A DNA stretch of 64,000 bases from Algoriphagus sp. AGSA1 (GTDB lineage Bacteria > Bacteroidota > Bacteroidia > Cytophagales > Cyclobacteriaceae): positions 1 to 64,000 of the forward strand of contig NZ_JAJUWR010000019.1 of NCBI RefSeq assembly GCF_021390545.1, written 5' to 3'. How positions within the stretch are numbered: the first letter of the stretch is position 1; every line of letters begins with the position of its first letter. A program made the translations under genes and the position numbers. The notes below the pieces were generated by a model, which was not told the DNA's origin, did not search any database, and saw only the letters and a program-made list of their open reading frames with translations. Shown here in pieces: positions 9,162 through 17,768 of this stretch.

Positions 9162-9640
9162 ACAAGAGGATCATTGGCTATCAGCACCTTTTCATATTTA
9201 TCTACGCTTACCCCGAATTTCCTAAGAAAATCAACTCCTTCATCTGAACCGATCCCCTTGTATTCAGCATAGGAAAAAAGGTAAATCACCCTGGAGATAC
9301 CCATTGAAAAGATAATCCTGGAACAGGCCAGACACGGTGAAAGCGTCACATATAAGGTAGAGCCCTCAACAGTCGTGTTGTTCTTTACCGCATATAATAT
9401 AGCATTCTGCTCCGCATGCAGGGCCAAAGAGCAACTCCCCTTACTGTCTCTCGCACATCCATGGTCTGGAAATTCCACATCACAATTATGTGTGCCTGCC
9501 GGCGGTCCATTATACCCGATAGAAATAATCCGGGTATCCTTGGTCAGCACAGCACCTACATGCTTCTTGATACAATGTGAGCGTTTAGCTAGATTTACTG
9601 CCAACTCCATGAAAATATCGTCGAAATCCGGTTTGTTCAT
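9158..9640 (-). CDS. dCMP deaminase (ComE-like cytidine/deoxycytidylate deaminase family)
   Basis: It deaminates dCMP to dUMP for dTTP synthesis. The zinc motif is complete: H75-A-E77 in LHAEQNAIL and PCLAC with C103 and C106. The 160-residue length and the zinc-associated HNCDVEFPDHGC segment fit bacterial dCMP deaminases. A -7-like box (TAATTTTG read on the minus strand, 9663 to 9656) lies 16 nt upstream of the ATG but without a clear -33 partner. It is tail-to-tail with murB, with stop codons overlapping. Confidence 0.9.
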   Translation of the reverse strand: MNKPDFDDIFMELAVNLAKRSHCIKKHVGAVLTKDTRIISIGYNGPPAGTHNCDVEFPDHGCARDSKGSCSLALHAEQNAILYAVKNNTTVEGSTLYVTLSPCLACSRIIFSMGISRVIYLFSYAEYKGIGSDEGVDFLRKFGVSVDKYEKVLIANDPLV

Positions 9641-9761
9641 ATTTTACAATTTCGCCAAAATTAACACTTGATATGGAAGGTGCATAAGAATGCCCAAATA
9701 ATAGCCCCAAGTATTACTTCAATGCAGGAACCTAACTTTCCCTTGCAATAACCGTTTTGGA

Positions 9762-10358
9762 ATGAAAAAACCAATCAAAATGAATCGTCATAGTTCAATA
9801 GCGAATACCCTTACTCTTCTTGTCATCATTCTATGCAGTTCTTGCAGCTCTATTGACATATTCAAAGAAAACAGTGAACTCCCTATTAGAAAACCCTATA
9901 ACTCCTTTGTAATAATCAATCAGGAAGTAGGGATCCGGAGCTTTTCATCACAGTTTATAGATCAGCAGGTACAGATTCATTTACAGGAAGCTCTCGAAGC
10001 AAATGGCATGGTCTATAATAAGTCCCAGCCAGAATTGGTGATCCGATATACTTCGAATGAGGATCCCAGAAAGAGAGAAACCTATCAAAACAATAATCTA
10101 TTCCCCTATTGGGGTTATAGGGTTTGGGATCCATGGATGTACAACCCTTACTTCAACAATAGAAATTACAGCACTACGAGTTCTTATGAATTGGTCCAGG
10201 TGATAGTGGACTTTATTGATCCAAGGGAGGATAAATTGCTGATGACTTTGACCGGTGTGACAGAAGTGAGCAGTGAAAAAAGCAAAAGCAAGAAAGTTCT
10301 GAAAACAACCGACAAAATCATCACTTATTTTTTAAATGATCTAAAACAATCCCAGTAA
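9762..10358 (+). CDS. DUF4136-type lipoprotein
   Basis: This 198-residue protein has an N-terminal hydrophobic stretch ending in LCSSC, a lipoprotein signal with C28 as the likely lipidated residue. The body resembles DUF4136: a central Tyr/Trp/Asn/Pro-rich segment and a late VDFIDPREDKLL motif. Such proteins are envelope lipoproteins of unknown function, common in Bacteroidota. The start could be ATG 9762 or ATG 9780; the second still leaves a good signal. No operon partner is evident. Confidence 0.72.
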   Translation: MKKPIKMNRHSSIANTLTLLVIILCSSCSSIDIFKENSELPIRKPYNSFVIINQEVGIRSFSSQFIDQQVQIHLQEALEANGMVYNKSQPELVIRYTSNEDPRKRETYQNNNLFPYWGYRVWDPWMYNPYFNNRNYSTTSSYELVQVIVDFIDPREDKLLMTLTGVTEVSSEKSKSKKVLKTTDKIITYFLNDLKQSQ

Positions 10359-10682
10359 ATGGGGCTTGCTGAAAAAATCTCGGGTACTAAATGCCAGCAG
10401 GCAGGTATCAAAACGGTCGGGGGAAGATCTATGTATGTACCTGTAATGGATCCAACGTAGAAAATGGGGTGACTGGGACTAGTCTGATATTTTGGCCAAG
10501 AATAAAAAAGGAAGATTGATTTCCTGGTAAAGACCCGTTTGCCCTGATATTTCATCTTTCCGCCCTAGTTACTTCAAAAACCATTGTTGGCTTCTTATTT
10601 GATAAAATATTTGTATAAATATGAATTACATATTACTTTTGTAATACATATATTGTATTTCAACAACTGATTTTTGCACTTA
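10359..10682. other. Intergenic region before the response regulator
   Basis: No gene is supported in this 324-bp stretch. It contains the promoter listed at 10610-10641 and is AT-rich from 10600 onward. Confidence 0.5.
10610..10641 (+). promoter_or_regulatory. Bacteroidota-type promoter of the stand-alone receiver gene
   Basis: A -33 box TTTG (10610-10613) and a -7 box TACTTTTG (10634-10641, consensus TAnnTTTG) are separated by 20 nt, matching the primary-sigma consensus of this phylum. Transcription should begin near 10649, giving a leader of about 35 nt before ATG 10683. Confidence 0.65.
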
Positions 10683-11039
10683 ATGCTAACAATTGTCTTA
10701 ATAGATGACGACCCGATCAGTACCTTTGTCACTGAAAAACTCATTTCCAGAAATGTAAAGGAGCCGTGTCGTTTTTATAAGTATCACAGTGCAAAAGAAG
10801 CGCTACAGGAGATTTACTCGATCAATCCACATTATTTGTTTTTAGATTTGAACATGCCGGAAATGAACGGATGGGATTTTCTGGATAATTTTAACTCTGA
10901 TAAAAACGAGGCCAAAATCTACATCCTGAGCAGTTCAGTAGATGAGAGAGACATTACCAAGGCAAGCAGATATAGCGTGGTGAAAGACTATTTGTCCAAA
11001 CCTCTTATTAAAAAGTACATTAAATCAATTTTCAGCTGA
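10683..11039 (+). CDS. Stand-alone response regulator receiver protein
   Basis: This is a single CheY-like receiver domain (118 residues) with no output domain. The acidic pocket D8-D10, phosphoacceptor D55 in YLFLDLNMPEMNGW, the switch serine in ILSSS (about 83) and K106 in LSKPL are all present, so it should be phosphorylatable. No histidine kinase lies in the window, so its partner is elsewhere. ATG 10683 is used; the TTG three codons earlier adds only MHL. Confidence 0.88.
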   Translation: MLTIVLIDDDPISTFVTEKLISRNVKEPCRFYKYHSAKEALQEIYSINPHYLFLDLNMPEMNGWDFLDNFNSDKNEAKIYILSSSVDERDITKASRYSVVKDYLSKPLIKKYIKSIFS

Positions 11040-11167
11040 GTCTCCACTGAGGTATTTCTTTTTTGCCAAAATAATTTGAAAAAAAATATTGAACTCTATA
11101 GTGTGAAATGATTTTTTTAATTTAATTCGTGTCGTTCAACACTATAAAAACCCCTATCTAAACTACT

Positions 11168-11350
11168 ATGGAGGATTTTGACGAAGATTTCGAAGATGAC
11201 GACAGCTTCAATGATGAAGATGATTTCGGCACTGATTTCGAAGATGAATATGATCTCGATGAAGACACTGAATTTATCGACGATAATATTATGGACTTCG
11301 ATGAAGATGATGAAGAGGAAGAGTTCGATGATGATGAGCAATACGATTAA
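11168..11350 (+). CDS. Very acidic small protein (Asp/Glu-rich, 60 residues)
   Basis: I do not recognise a family. Well over half of the 60 residues are Asp or Glu, with Phe/Tyr spaced regularly in units such as FDEDFEDD, and no basic residue at all. It is probably intrinsically disordered and strongly negative, a composition seen in metal- or protein-binding buffers and nucleic-acid mimics; that is inference only. The codon-rich GAT/GAA pattern also opens the other frames, so the call rests on the ATG, the clear stop and the downstream small gene sharing a terminator. An accidental low-complexity frame remains possible. Confidence 0.55.
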   Translation: MEDFDEDFEDDDSFNDEDDFGTDFEDEYDLDEDTEFIDDNIMDFDEDDEEEEFDDDEQYD

Positions 11351-11420
11351 CCATATTCTTTGGTTAATTGGCATTAAGAAATTATCTTCGGCCAATCTTT
11401 AGCAATTCAAAAAACTGATC

Positions 11421-11570
11421 ATGACTCTACTTGATATTTTCACTTCTCCTCTAGCTGGAGGAGCCCAGACCTTTCTTGTGATTGTATGTGTTTTAATCGG
11501 TCTAGGTGCCGGAATTACAGCAATTGATACAAAAAGTACCTTTACCAAGAAGGGTAAAGCTGATCATTGA
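11421..11570 (+). CDS. Small single-span membrane protein (49 residues)
   Basis: Reading from ATG 11421 gives a 49-residue protein with a short N-terminal segment, one hydrophobic span (about residues 15-36, QTFLVIVCVLIGLGAGITAI) and a Lys/Thr-rich tail ending KKGKADH. The positive tail suggests an N-out/C-in orientation. It follows the acidic-protein gene by 70 nt and precedes a strong terminator, so the two may form one transcript. No family is recognised. Confidence 0.5.
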   Translation: MTLLDIFTSPLAGGAQTFLVIVCVLIGLGAGITAIDTKSTFTKKGKADH

Positions 11571-11590
11571 TAACTTATACTTTAATTAAA

Positions 11591-11617
11591 AGGGAGGCTT
11601 AAGTCTCCCTTTTTTTA
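11591..11617 (+). terminator. Intrinsic terminator after the small-protein pair
   Basis: A 10-bp stem (AGGGAGGCTT / AAGTCTCCCT with one G-U pair) is followed by TTTTTT. It lies between the 49-residue protein and the convergent glycerate kinase. Confidence 0.85.
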
Positions 11618-11637
11618 TGTCACTTACCTTCTGTTTT

Positions 11638-12744
11638 TTATTCTATGCTGAAGTCTAATTCAGAAGAAAGTAACTGCAGAAGATTTTGTCTGGCCTTCTT
11701 TTTGAAATCCGGAACAGCAAAATCCAAATCGGGCAAAGTCAGTACCTTATCAAATTGTTCTGCCCCGCCTTCTTTTCCAGAAGTAATTAAAGTGATTTTC
11801 TTGGAATATTTGTGGGTCAGTTTCAATAGTTCATAACAGGCCTTGCCATCTGAAGACTGGCTATCATATCTCCCCTCGCCAGTAATCACCCAATCTATCT
11901 CTTTCAGTTTCGTCTTCAGATTCACTTTATCAAAAAAATAGTTGGAGCCGAATTCTATATCTACCTCAAAGAAAGCTGACAAGCCCAACGCTACCCCACC
12001 TGCTGCCCCAAACCCCGGATAATCGTGAAACGCTTTCCCTTGTTTTTGGAATAGCTGCTTAGCTACAGTTTTGCAGGTTCTCTGGTAAGAATAGATGTCA
12101 CTTGGCGCAAGACCTTTTTGAGGACCAAATACCGGAACAGCTCCTTTATCTCCAAAAAATGTATTTTGAACGTCACAAAGACAGGTAAACTTGACTTTTG
12201 GTATAGTTGGGGATTTTTGGACATGTCGGATTCTGGACAGGTAGTCTGGCGAATAGGGAGTCAATTGCCTTCCTTTCGCATCTAAAAAAGCTATACCTAG
12301 GGCCGCTAGAATCCCTGTTCCTAAATCAATCGTGGCACTGCCCCCCAGACCAACAACCACTTCCTTAGCTCCAAGCCTTACTACTTGCTGAATAAGTAAG
12401 CCAGTCCCGTAACTGGAAGCCACATAAGGGTTTTTAGGTTCGTTGCCTAACTGGGCTATTCCTGAAGCTGAGGAAATATCCAGATATGCCTTTTCAGAAA
12501 TATCATCCCAACCGTATGAGCAGAGAATCGGTCTTCCATACACGTCCAAAGACCATATCCACCTTTTTTTTAAACCAAGTACCTCAGTAAGCAGCTCGCA
12601 GGTACCATCTCCGCCATCCGCAATTGGGAGTAAGAAAGTGGTGTAGGAAGGATAGTTCTCGTTTATAAAAGCTGCAATTATTCCCCCTGCCTCAGCAGCG
12701 CTCATAGTACCTTTAAAAGCATTAGGAGCAATCAAGATATTCAT
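11638..12744 (-). CDS. Glycerate kinase (GlxK/GarK family)
   Basis: It phosphorylates D-glycerate to a phosphoglycerate, linking glyoxylate, serine or sugar-acid breakdown to glycolysis. The 368 residues begin with IAPNAFKGTMSAAEA and contain ADGGDGT (about 45), VGLGGSATIDLGTGIL and VITGEGRYDSQSSDGK, all diagnostic of glycerate kinase family 1 (2-phosphoglycerate-forming). It starts 5 nt after the stop of the AGCS symporter on the same strand, so the transporter may bring in a substrate whose carbon reaches glycerate, for example via serine or glycine. Confidence 0.9.
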   Translation of the reverse strand: MNILIAPNAFKGTMSAAEAGGIIAAFINENYPSYTTFLLPIADGGDGTCELLTEVLGLKKRWIWSLDVYGRPILCSYGWDDISEKAYLDISSASGIAQLGNEPKNPYVASSYGTGLLIQQVVRLGAKEVVVGLGGSATIDLGTGILAALGIAFLDAKGRQLTPYSPDYLSRIRHVQKSPTIPKVKFTCLCDVQNTFFGDKGAVPVFGPQKGLAPSDIYSYQRTCKTVAKQLFQKQGKAFHDYPGFGAAGGVALGLSAFFEVDIEFGSNYFFDKVNLKTKLKEIDWVITGEGRYDSQSSDGKACYELLKLTHKYSKKITLITSGKEGGAEQFDKVLTLPDLDFAVPDFKKKARQNLLQLLSSELDFSIE

Positions 12745-12749
12745 TACTA

Positions 12750-14099
12750 TCAGGCTTTTTTCATTCTCTGAAAATAATCTTTCATAGCTATCCTGACTTT
12801 GGGGGCAAGGTAAAAGGTGGAGATCATAGTGGGAACTGCCATGATGGCATACATACCGTCCACGAGGCTTACCACCACGTCAAGAGAAGCTACAGCTCCA
12901 GCTACTATAGTGATCAAGTAAAAATAATTGTAATAATCAGCTTTCTTGGCTCCAAATAGATACCCAAAGCATTTGTGGCCATAATATGAATAGGTAAACA
13001 TCGTGGACAATGCAAACACCAATACGGCGAACATTAAAAGATACCTGCCAAAATGAGGAAGTGCCATATCAAATGCAGCCAACGTCAACCTCACTCCGTC
13101 TTTCTCGGTAGATTCCCAGACCCCTGTAAGCATGATTACCAGTGCAGTAAGCGTACATACCACGATGGTGTCAATGAAAGGCCCGAGCATAGCTATCAAT
13201 CCCTCCCGTATGGGTTCGTTGTTTTTGGAAGCACCGTGGACCATCGGGGCCGTTCCTATACCGGCTTCATTGGAAAAAGCGGCACGTCTCGCCCCTACTA
13301 TGATGACGGCCCCTACTGCCCCACCAGCCATAGCCTCTCCTGTAAACGCATCTGTCAATATTCTAAAGAGCATTTCAGGAACATCTCCTATGTATTTGAA
13401 AACGATAAGAATAACTGTAACGAAATATAGTCCTACCATGAAAGGAACCATTTTAGATGCCACGGCGGCTATTCTTTTAATCCCTCCAAGGATTACAATA
13501 GCCACCAGTACCATCATAGTGATGCCAATAATCCATCTGGTTTTATCCCCCTCGTCCAGACCGGCCGGTTCTAGGATGACGGTTCGTAGCACAGCAGTCA
13601 ACTGATTGGCTTGGAAGATCGCCAACAAGCCAAGGACTCCGGCTCCACAAAAAACAATAGAAAGGAATTTCCATTTTTTACCCATTCCTTCCTCAATCAC
13701 ATACATCGGCCCACCCTGTATTTGCCCTTCAGAATCTTTGCCTCTGTACATGATAGCAAGGCTACAGGTATAAAATTTTGTGGCCATACCTACAAAGGCA
13801 GAAACCCACATCCAAAAGATCGCTCCCGGCCCTCCCATGTTGATAGCTATGGCTACCCCGCTTATATTCCCCAGTCCTACTGTTGCGGCAATAGCTGCGG
13901 AAAGTGCCTGAAAGGAAGAAATCTGCCCTGGGGCTAGATCATCATCATATTTTCCGCTAAGCAGGCCGATGGCATGTCCTATTTTACGAAAGGGCACAAA
14001 GCCTGAATGTACCAAGAGCATCAATCCCCCTCCCATTAATATGACAAGCATTGGGGTTCCCCAGATCCAGTTTGCGAAGGAAATAATCAATTCGCCCAT
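12750..14099 (-). CDS. Sodium:alanine/glycine symporter (AGCS family)
   Basis: This inner-membrane carrier couples Na+ to small amino acid uptake. The 449 residues form about ten to eleven hydrophobic spans. Family signatures include GGPMYVIEEGMGKKW (about 128), AAIAATVGLGNISGVA (69-84) and FSNEAGIGTAPMVHGASKN. It is the first gene of a two-gene unit with glycerate kinase. Alanine, glycine or D-alanine are the usual substrates; which one cannot be told. The antisense open frames under this gene are shadows. Confidence 0.92.
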   Translation of the reverse strand: MGELIISFANWIWGTPMLVILMGGGLMLLVHSGFVPFRKIGHAIGLLSGKYDDDLAPGQISSFQALSAAIAATVGLGNISGVAIAINMGGPGAIFWMWVSAFVGMATKFYTCSLAIMYRGKDSEGQIQGGPMYVIEEGMGKKWKFLSIVFCGAGVLGLLAIFQANQLTAVLRTVILEPAGLDEGDKTRWIIGITMMVLVAIVILGGIKRIAAVASKMVPFMVGLYFVTVILIVFKYIGDVPEMLFRILTDAFTGEAMAGGAVGAVIIVGARRAAFSNEAGIGTAPMVHGASKNNEPIREGLIAMLGPFIDTIVVCTLTALVIMLTGVWESTEKDGVRLTLAAFDMALPHFGRYLLMFAVLVFALSTMFTYSYYGHKCFGYLFGAKKADYYNYFYLITIVAGAVASLDVVVSLVDGMYAIMAVPTMISTFYLAPKVRIAMKDYFQRMKKA

Positions 14100-14206
14100 T
14101 TAAGATATTTAAGTTTATTCAAGCTTTATGCTCGGTGGAAGGATTTGAAATTAACCCACATATTAGGTTCATTTTCATGAAAATCAAAGAATATGGATTT
14201 CGAAAC

Positions 14207-14234
14207 AACAAAAAACCCGGGTGAGCCCGGGTTT
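14207..14234 (-). terminator. Intrinsic terminator of the GH20 gene
   Basis: A perfect 9-bp stem AAACCCGGG / CCCGGGTTT with a 4-nt loop is followed, on the minus strand, by a T-run. It lies 21 nt after the hexosaminidase stop. Confidence 0.85.
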
Positions 14235-14254
14235 CTTACTTCATGTGAAGCTGG

Positions 14255-15853
14255 TTACCAATCCACTTTGGGAGATTTATAAAATTCTATTCCATTGATT
14301 TCCCAACGTTGTCCTTGAAGAGCTATCCGTTTTCTGAAATCTTCCCAGTCTCTACGTTCATTTGGAGACCAGGCCACTTCTGCAAGTGCTGCCAATCTAG
14401 GAAAAGCCATGTATTCTATATCAGCCCGATTGGTAATGGTCTCAGTCCATAGCGGAGCCTCTACCCCAAGTATATCACTTTTATCAATTCCGTCCACATA
14501 GGTAGAGGGATTCCAATTGTATGAATCATCCAGTTCTATATATGCCGCCCAATGCAATCCTAATCTCGAAGTGGAGTCATATTGCATATCAAGGTAAGCG
14601 CGCTTAGCAGGTGACATCAATATTTGATTTCCTTGCTCCTTAGCTAAGACAGCGTTTTCTTCCAAAGCCCAAAATTGAGCCACAGAACCTTTACTTAGCT
14701 TTGCAGTGGCAATTTCATCCCAACCCATACTTGTTTTACCATACTTTGCGACAATTTCCTGAACACGCTCTACGAAGTAAATGTAATCTTCCTTCTCTGT
14801 CACATGGGATTCGTCACCACCTATGTGGATGTAAGGCCCGGGGGTAAGAGCAACTAACTCTCTGATCACATCATCAACAAAAACATATGTAATTTCTTTA
14901 TTGGTGGCAAAGGTGCTGAACCCAACTTCAATCCCTGTATAAAGTTCCGCCGCTATCGGGTTTCTATCCAGGATATCAAAATCAATGTTGCCTTCGGACA
15001 TAGATGCCAGATCACCATTTGGCAGATTCACCCCAGGATTCAATTCTCCGTAGGATGCCAAAGCGGCATTGGTATGACCAGGCATATCTATCTCCGGTAC
15101 CACAGTGATAAACCTCTCCGCAGCATAGTTTACAAGCTCTGTGTATTCCTCTTGGGTATAAAAGCCACCTTCCGTACCACCGACTTCTGTTTTCCCTCCT
15201 ATTTCTGTAAGTTTTGGCCAGGATTTAATCTCAATTCTCCAGCCCTGATCATCTGTCAAATGAAGATGGAGGTGGTTTAATTTTAAATCTGCCATCTGAT
15301 CTATGTAGTGCTTTACATCTTCTACACTGATGAAATGCCTGGCTACATCGAGCATAGCCCCTCTATAGCCGAATTCCGGTTCATCCTCGATTAATCCGCT
15401 ACTAATTACCCACCGAACATCCACTACAGAGTCGTTTTCAATCTCCTCCGGAAATGCTTTTAATAGTGTCTGAACGCCATAAAAAAGCCCCGCCGCAGAA
15501 GTGGAGCTTATTTTCACTTCCGACTTTGATATGGAAACACTATACTTTTCGGAAGGATCACCTCCAATTAACTCTAAAATCAAGTCACCGCTATCCGCTG
15601 AGACCGGGATCTCAAAACCTGTGGCAGGACGTAATCTTTCAGCCAAATAACCACCTACCCTTTGTAGCTCATCCCCACTTCCAATCAATCTAACAGCCGA
15701 TCCTGAACCTAATTCAAAAACCCCTGAGGAAGATGATACTATGAGGGGAATAGGGATAATACCCGTATCTTCCAATTTCACCGCATCTGGAGTTTGGCAG
15801 GAACTAAAAGAAAATACAGCAAGTAAAGTCACAGCGTACAGCAAATGTTTCAT
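14255..15853 (-). CDS. Beta-N-acetylhexosaminidase, glycoside hydrolase family 20, lipoprotein
   Basis: It releases terminal GlcNAc/GalNAc from chitin fragments, glycans or peptidoglycan pieces. A lipoprotein signal ends at C19 (SFSSC). A GH20b-like N-terminal domain (about 30-150) is followed by the catalytic barrel: FGYRGAMLDVARHF, LNHLHLHLTDDQGWR (192-206) and IHIGGDESH with the catalytic pair D347-E348. The length of 532 is normal. It is probably anchored in the outer membrane or periplasm. It stands alone with its own terminator and no SusC/SusD pair in the window. Confidence 0.93.
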   Translation of the reverse strand: MKHLLYAVTLLAVFSFSSCQTPDAVKLEDTGIIPIPLIVSSSSGVFELGSGSAVRLIGSGDELQRVGGYLAERLRPATGFEIPVSADSGDLILELIGGDPSEKYSVSISKSEVKISSTSAAGLFYGVQTLLKAFPEEIENDSVVDVRWVISSGLIEDEPEFGYRGAMLDVARHFISVEDVKHYIDQMADLKLNHLHLHLTDDQGWRIEIKSWPKLTEIGGKTEVGGTEGGFYTQEEYTELVNYAAERFITVVPEIDMPGHTNAALASYGELNPGVNLPNGDLASMSEGNIDFDILDRNPIAAELYTGIEVGFSTFATNKEITYVFVDDVIRELVALTPGPYIHIGGDESHVTEKEDYIYFVERVQEIVAKYGKTSMGWDEIATAKLSKGSVAQFWALEENAVLAKEQGNQILMSPAKRAYLDMQYDSTSRLGLHWAAYIELDDSYNWNPSTYVDGIDKSDILGVEAPLWTETITNRADIEYMAFPRLAALAEVAWSPNERRDWEDFRKRIALQGQRWEINGIEFYKSPKVDW

Positions 15854-16102
15854 ATAAATTCGGGATTGGGTTTGCTTTGTCTATTTTTTTAATAATCTCG
15901 ACAAGATAATTTAATTTTATAATAAAACACAGTAATTATCTTGCATGACGTTTACTGCTGTATGGCTGTTGGGAATTATATGAATGGGTTTAAGTTTGTT
16001 GGGAGTTTTTGATAATTTCAAATTCCTCAAATTATTGGGGAGAGTTTAAAATATCTTACTAGCAAAACATCAGTAACCCTCTTTAACATAACTAATAATT
16101 AA

Positions 16103-17560
16103 ATGAAAAGTAAAAACTTAGGTTCTGGGAATTCCCGTAGAAAATTTCTGAAAGGTTCTGCATTGGCAGCAGCCGGGTTCTATATAGTTCCCCGCAACGT
16201 TCTCGGAGGACCTGGATTCATTGCCCCCAGCGATAAGCTTAGAGTAGCAGGTATTGGAGTCGGCGGTATGGGAGGCGGTGACGTAAGAGGAATCACCAAA
16301 ACAGAAAGGGTGGATTTCGTCGCCCTATGTGACGTGGATGACAGTAGGGCCAAAGCTAGTAGAGACCTGCATCCAAAAGCAAAATACTATAGGGATTTCA
16401 GGAAGATGCTGGACAAGGAAGAGAAAAATATAGACGCGGTCACTGTATCCACACCAGATCACACACATGCGGTGGCGGCCATGGCAGCCATGAAAATGGG
16501 CAAGCATGTATATGTACAAAAGCCTCTGGCCCATGATATCTATGAGGCCAGAATGCTGACTGAGGCAGCTGAGAAATATAAGGTAGTCACCCAGATGGGA
16601 AATCAGGGGTCTTCAGGAGATGGAGTGCGTAAAATGGTAGAGTGGTATAATGCAGGTTTGATCGGAGAAGCCACCAAGGTATATTCCTGGACCAACCGTC
16701 CCGTATGGCCTCAAGGCATCCAATGGCCAACCGCCCCAGTTTCACCTCCTGAGGATTTAGATTGGGATCTATGGCTTGGGACTGCGCCCTACAGAGAGTA
16801 TGTTGGCAATCTTGTTCCATTCAACTGGAGAGGCTGGTGGGACTATGGTACAGGAGCATTAGGTGATATGGCTTGTCATATTATGGAGCCTCCTTTCCGT
16901 GTGCTTGGACTTGGCTATCCTAAATCCGCAGAATGTTCTGTAGGCTCCGTATATGTAGGGGAATTCCAAAGAGGATATTTCCCGGAAAGCTGCCCTCCTT
17001 CCTCACATATTACCCTTCGCTTTGACAGACCTGGAAAATCAGATCTGGAATTCCACTGGATGGATGGTGGTATCCAGCCTACCCGACCAGAGGAGCTGGA
17101 ACCAAATGAACAGATGGGTGATGGAGGTAACGGAGTAATCATAGAAGGTACCGAAGGTAAAATGATGTGCTCTACCTATGGCATCAATCCCCAACTACTT
17201 CCTACTTCCAAAACCAAAGACATCAATGTACCGGAGACACTGTATAGAGTACCGGGAGGCGATAGTGGTCACTATAAAAACTGGGTGGACGCCTGTATAG
17301 CAGGATATGGATCCGAGGAATTCAAAAATCTTAGTTCCCCTTTCTCCATTGCGGGGCCACTGACAGAATCGGTGCTGATGGGAAATCTGGCTATCAGGAG
17401 CTATGACTACAGAACCCCTAAACCGGACAATCCAGATCAGTTTGACTATCCTGGGAGAGGTATAAAACTCGTATGGGATGGGCCAAATATGAAGGTCACC
17501 AACTTTGAGCCTGCCAATCAGTTTGTGAAACGCGAATATAGAGGAGACTTTTCTCTCTAA
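16103..17560 (+). CDS. Gfo/Idh/MocA-family oxidoreductase with Tat signal
   Basis: This NAD(P)-dependent sugar-dehydrogenase-like protein of 485 residues carries a twin-arginine signal (SRRKFLKG, R12-R13, then a hydrophobic AAAGFYIVP). The Rossmann loop GIGVGGMGGGD (50-60), STPDHTHA and the catalytic-lysine motif VQKPLAH (K140) are intact. Members of this Tat-exported group in Bacteroidota act on periplasmic sugars, and some relatives are GH109 glycosidases using NAD+. Whether this one is a dehydrogenase or a glycosidase is not decidable. It is transcribed away from the GH20 gene. Confidence 0.88.
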   Translation: MKSKNLGSGNSRRKFLKGSALAAAGFYIVPRNVLGGPGFIAPSDKLRVAGIGVGGMGGGDVRGITKTERVDFVALCDVDDSRAKASRDLHPKAKYYRDFRKMLDKEEKNIDAVTVSTPDHTHAVAAMAAMKMGKHVYVQKPLAHDIYEARMLTEAAEKYKVVTQMGNQGSSGDGVRKMVEWYNAGLIGEATKVYSWTNRPVWPQGIQWPTAPVSPPEDLDWDLWLGTAPYREYVGNLVPFNWRGWWDYGTGALGDMACHIMEPPFRVLGLGYPKSAECSVGSVYVGEFQRGYFPESCPPSSHITLRFDRPGKSDLEFHWMDGGIQPTRPEELEPNEQMGDGGNGVIIEGTEGKMMCSTYGINPQLLPTSKTKDINVPETLYRVPGGDSGHYKNWVDACIAGYGSEEFKNLSSPFSIAGPLTESVLMGNLAIRSYDYRTPKPDNPDQFDYPGRGIKLVWDGPNMKVTNFEPANQFVKREYRGDFSL

Positions 17561-17565
17561 TTAGG

Positions 17566-17600
17566 AAAACGGCTTTGAAAGATGATTTCAAAGCCGTTTT
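17566..17600 (+). terminator. Intrinsic terminator after the Gfo/Idh/MocA gene
   Basis: A 15-bp perfect stem (17566-17580 with 17586-17600) and a 5-nt loop; the arm ends in TTTT. It can work in both directions. Confidence 0.85.
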
Positions 17601-17768
17601 AAGGTTTAATCAATAAGCAAATCCGCTTTGTTGCCAGCAAATAGGCTAAATCATCTCCGGTATTGGTCAACAATGACCATGAAGGATACTTCGGTCACCG
17701 GTCTTCCGGCCAGGCTAGCAAAGAAAATAACACCCCTGGCATTTTTTGGGTTGTCGTAGAAATCTCTT

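Noticed and set aside
10325..10555. 76-codon minus-strand frame overlapping the end of the DUF4136 gene
   Set aside because: It overlaps a real gene on the other strand and has no family features.
11117..11395. Ile/Val-rich minus-strand frame opposite the acidic gene
   Set aside because: The antisense of GAT/GAA codons gives ATC/TTC, which explains the hydrophobic composition.
13053..13937. Several plus-strand frames under the symporter gene
   Set aside because: They are shadows of a well-conserved 449-codon gene on the minus strand.
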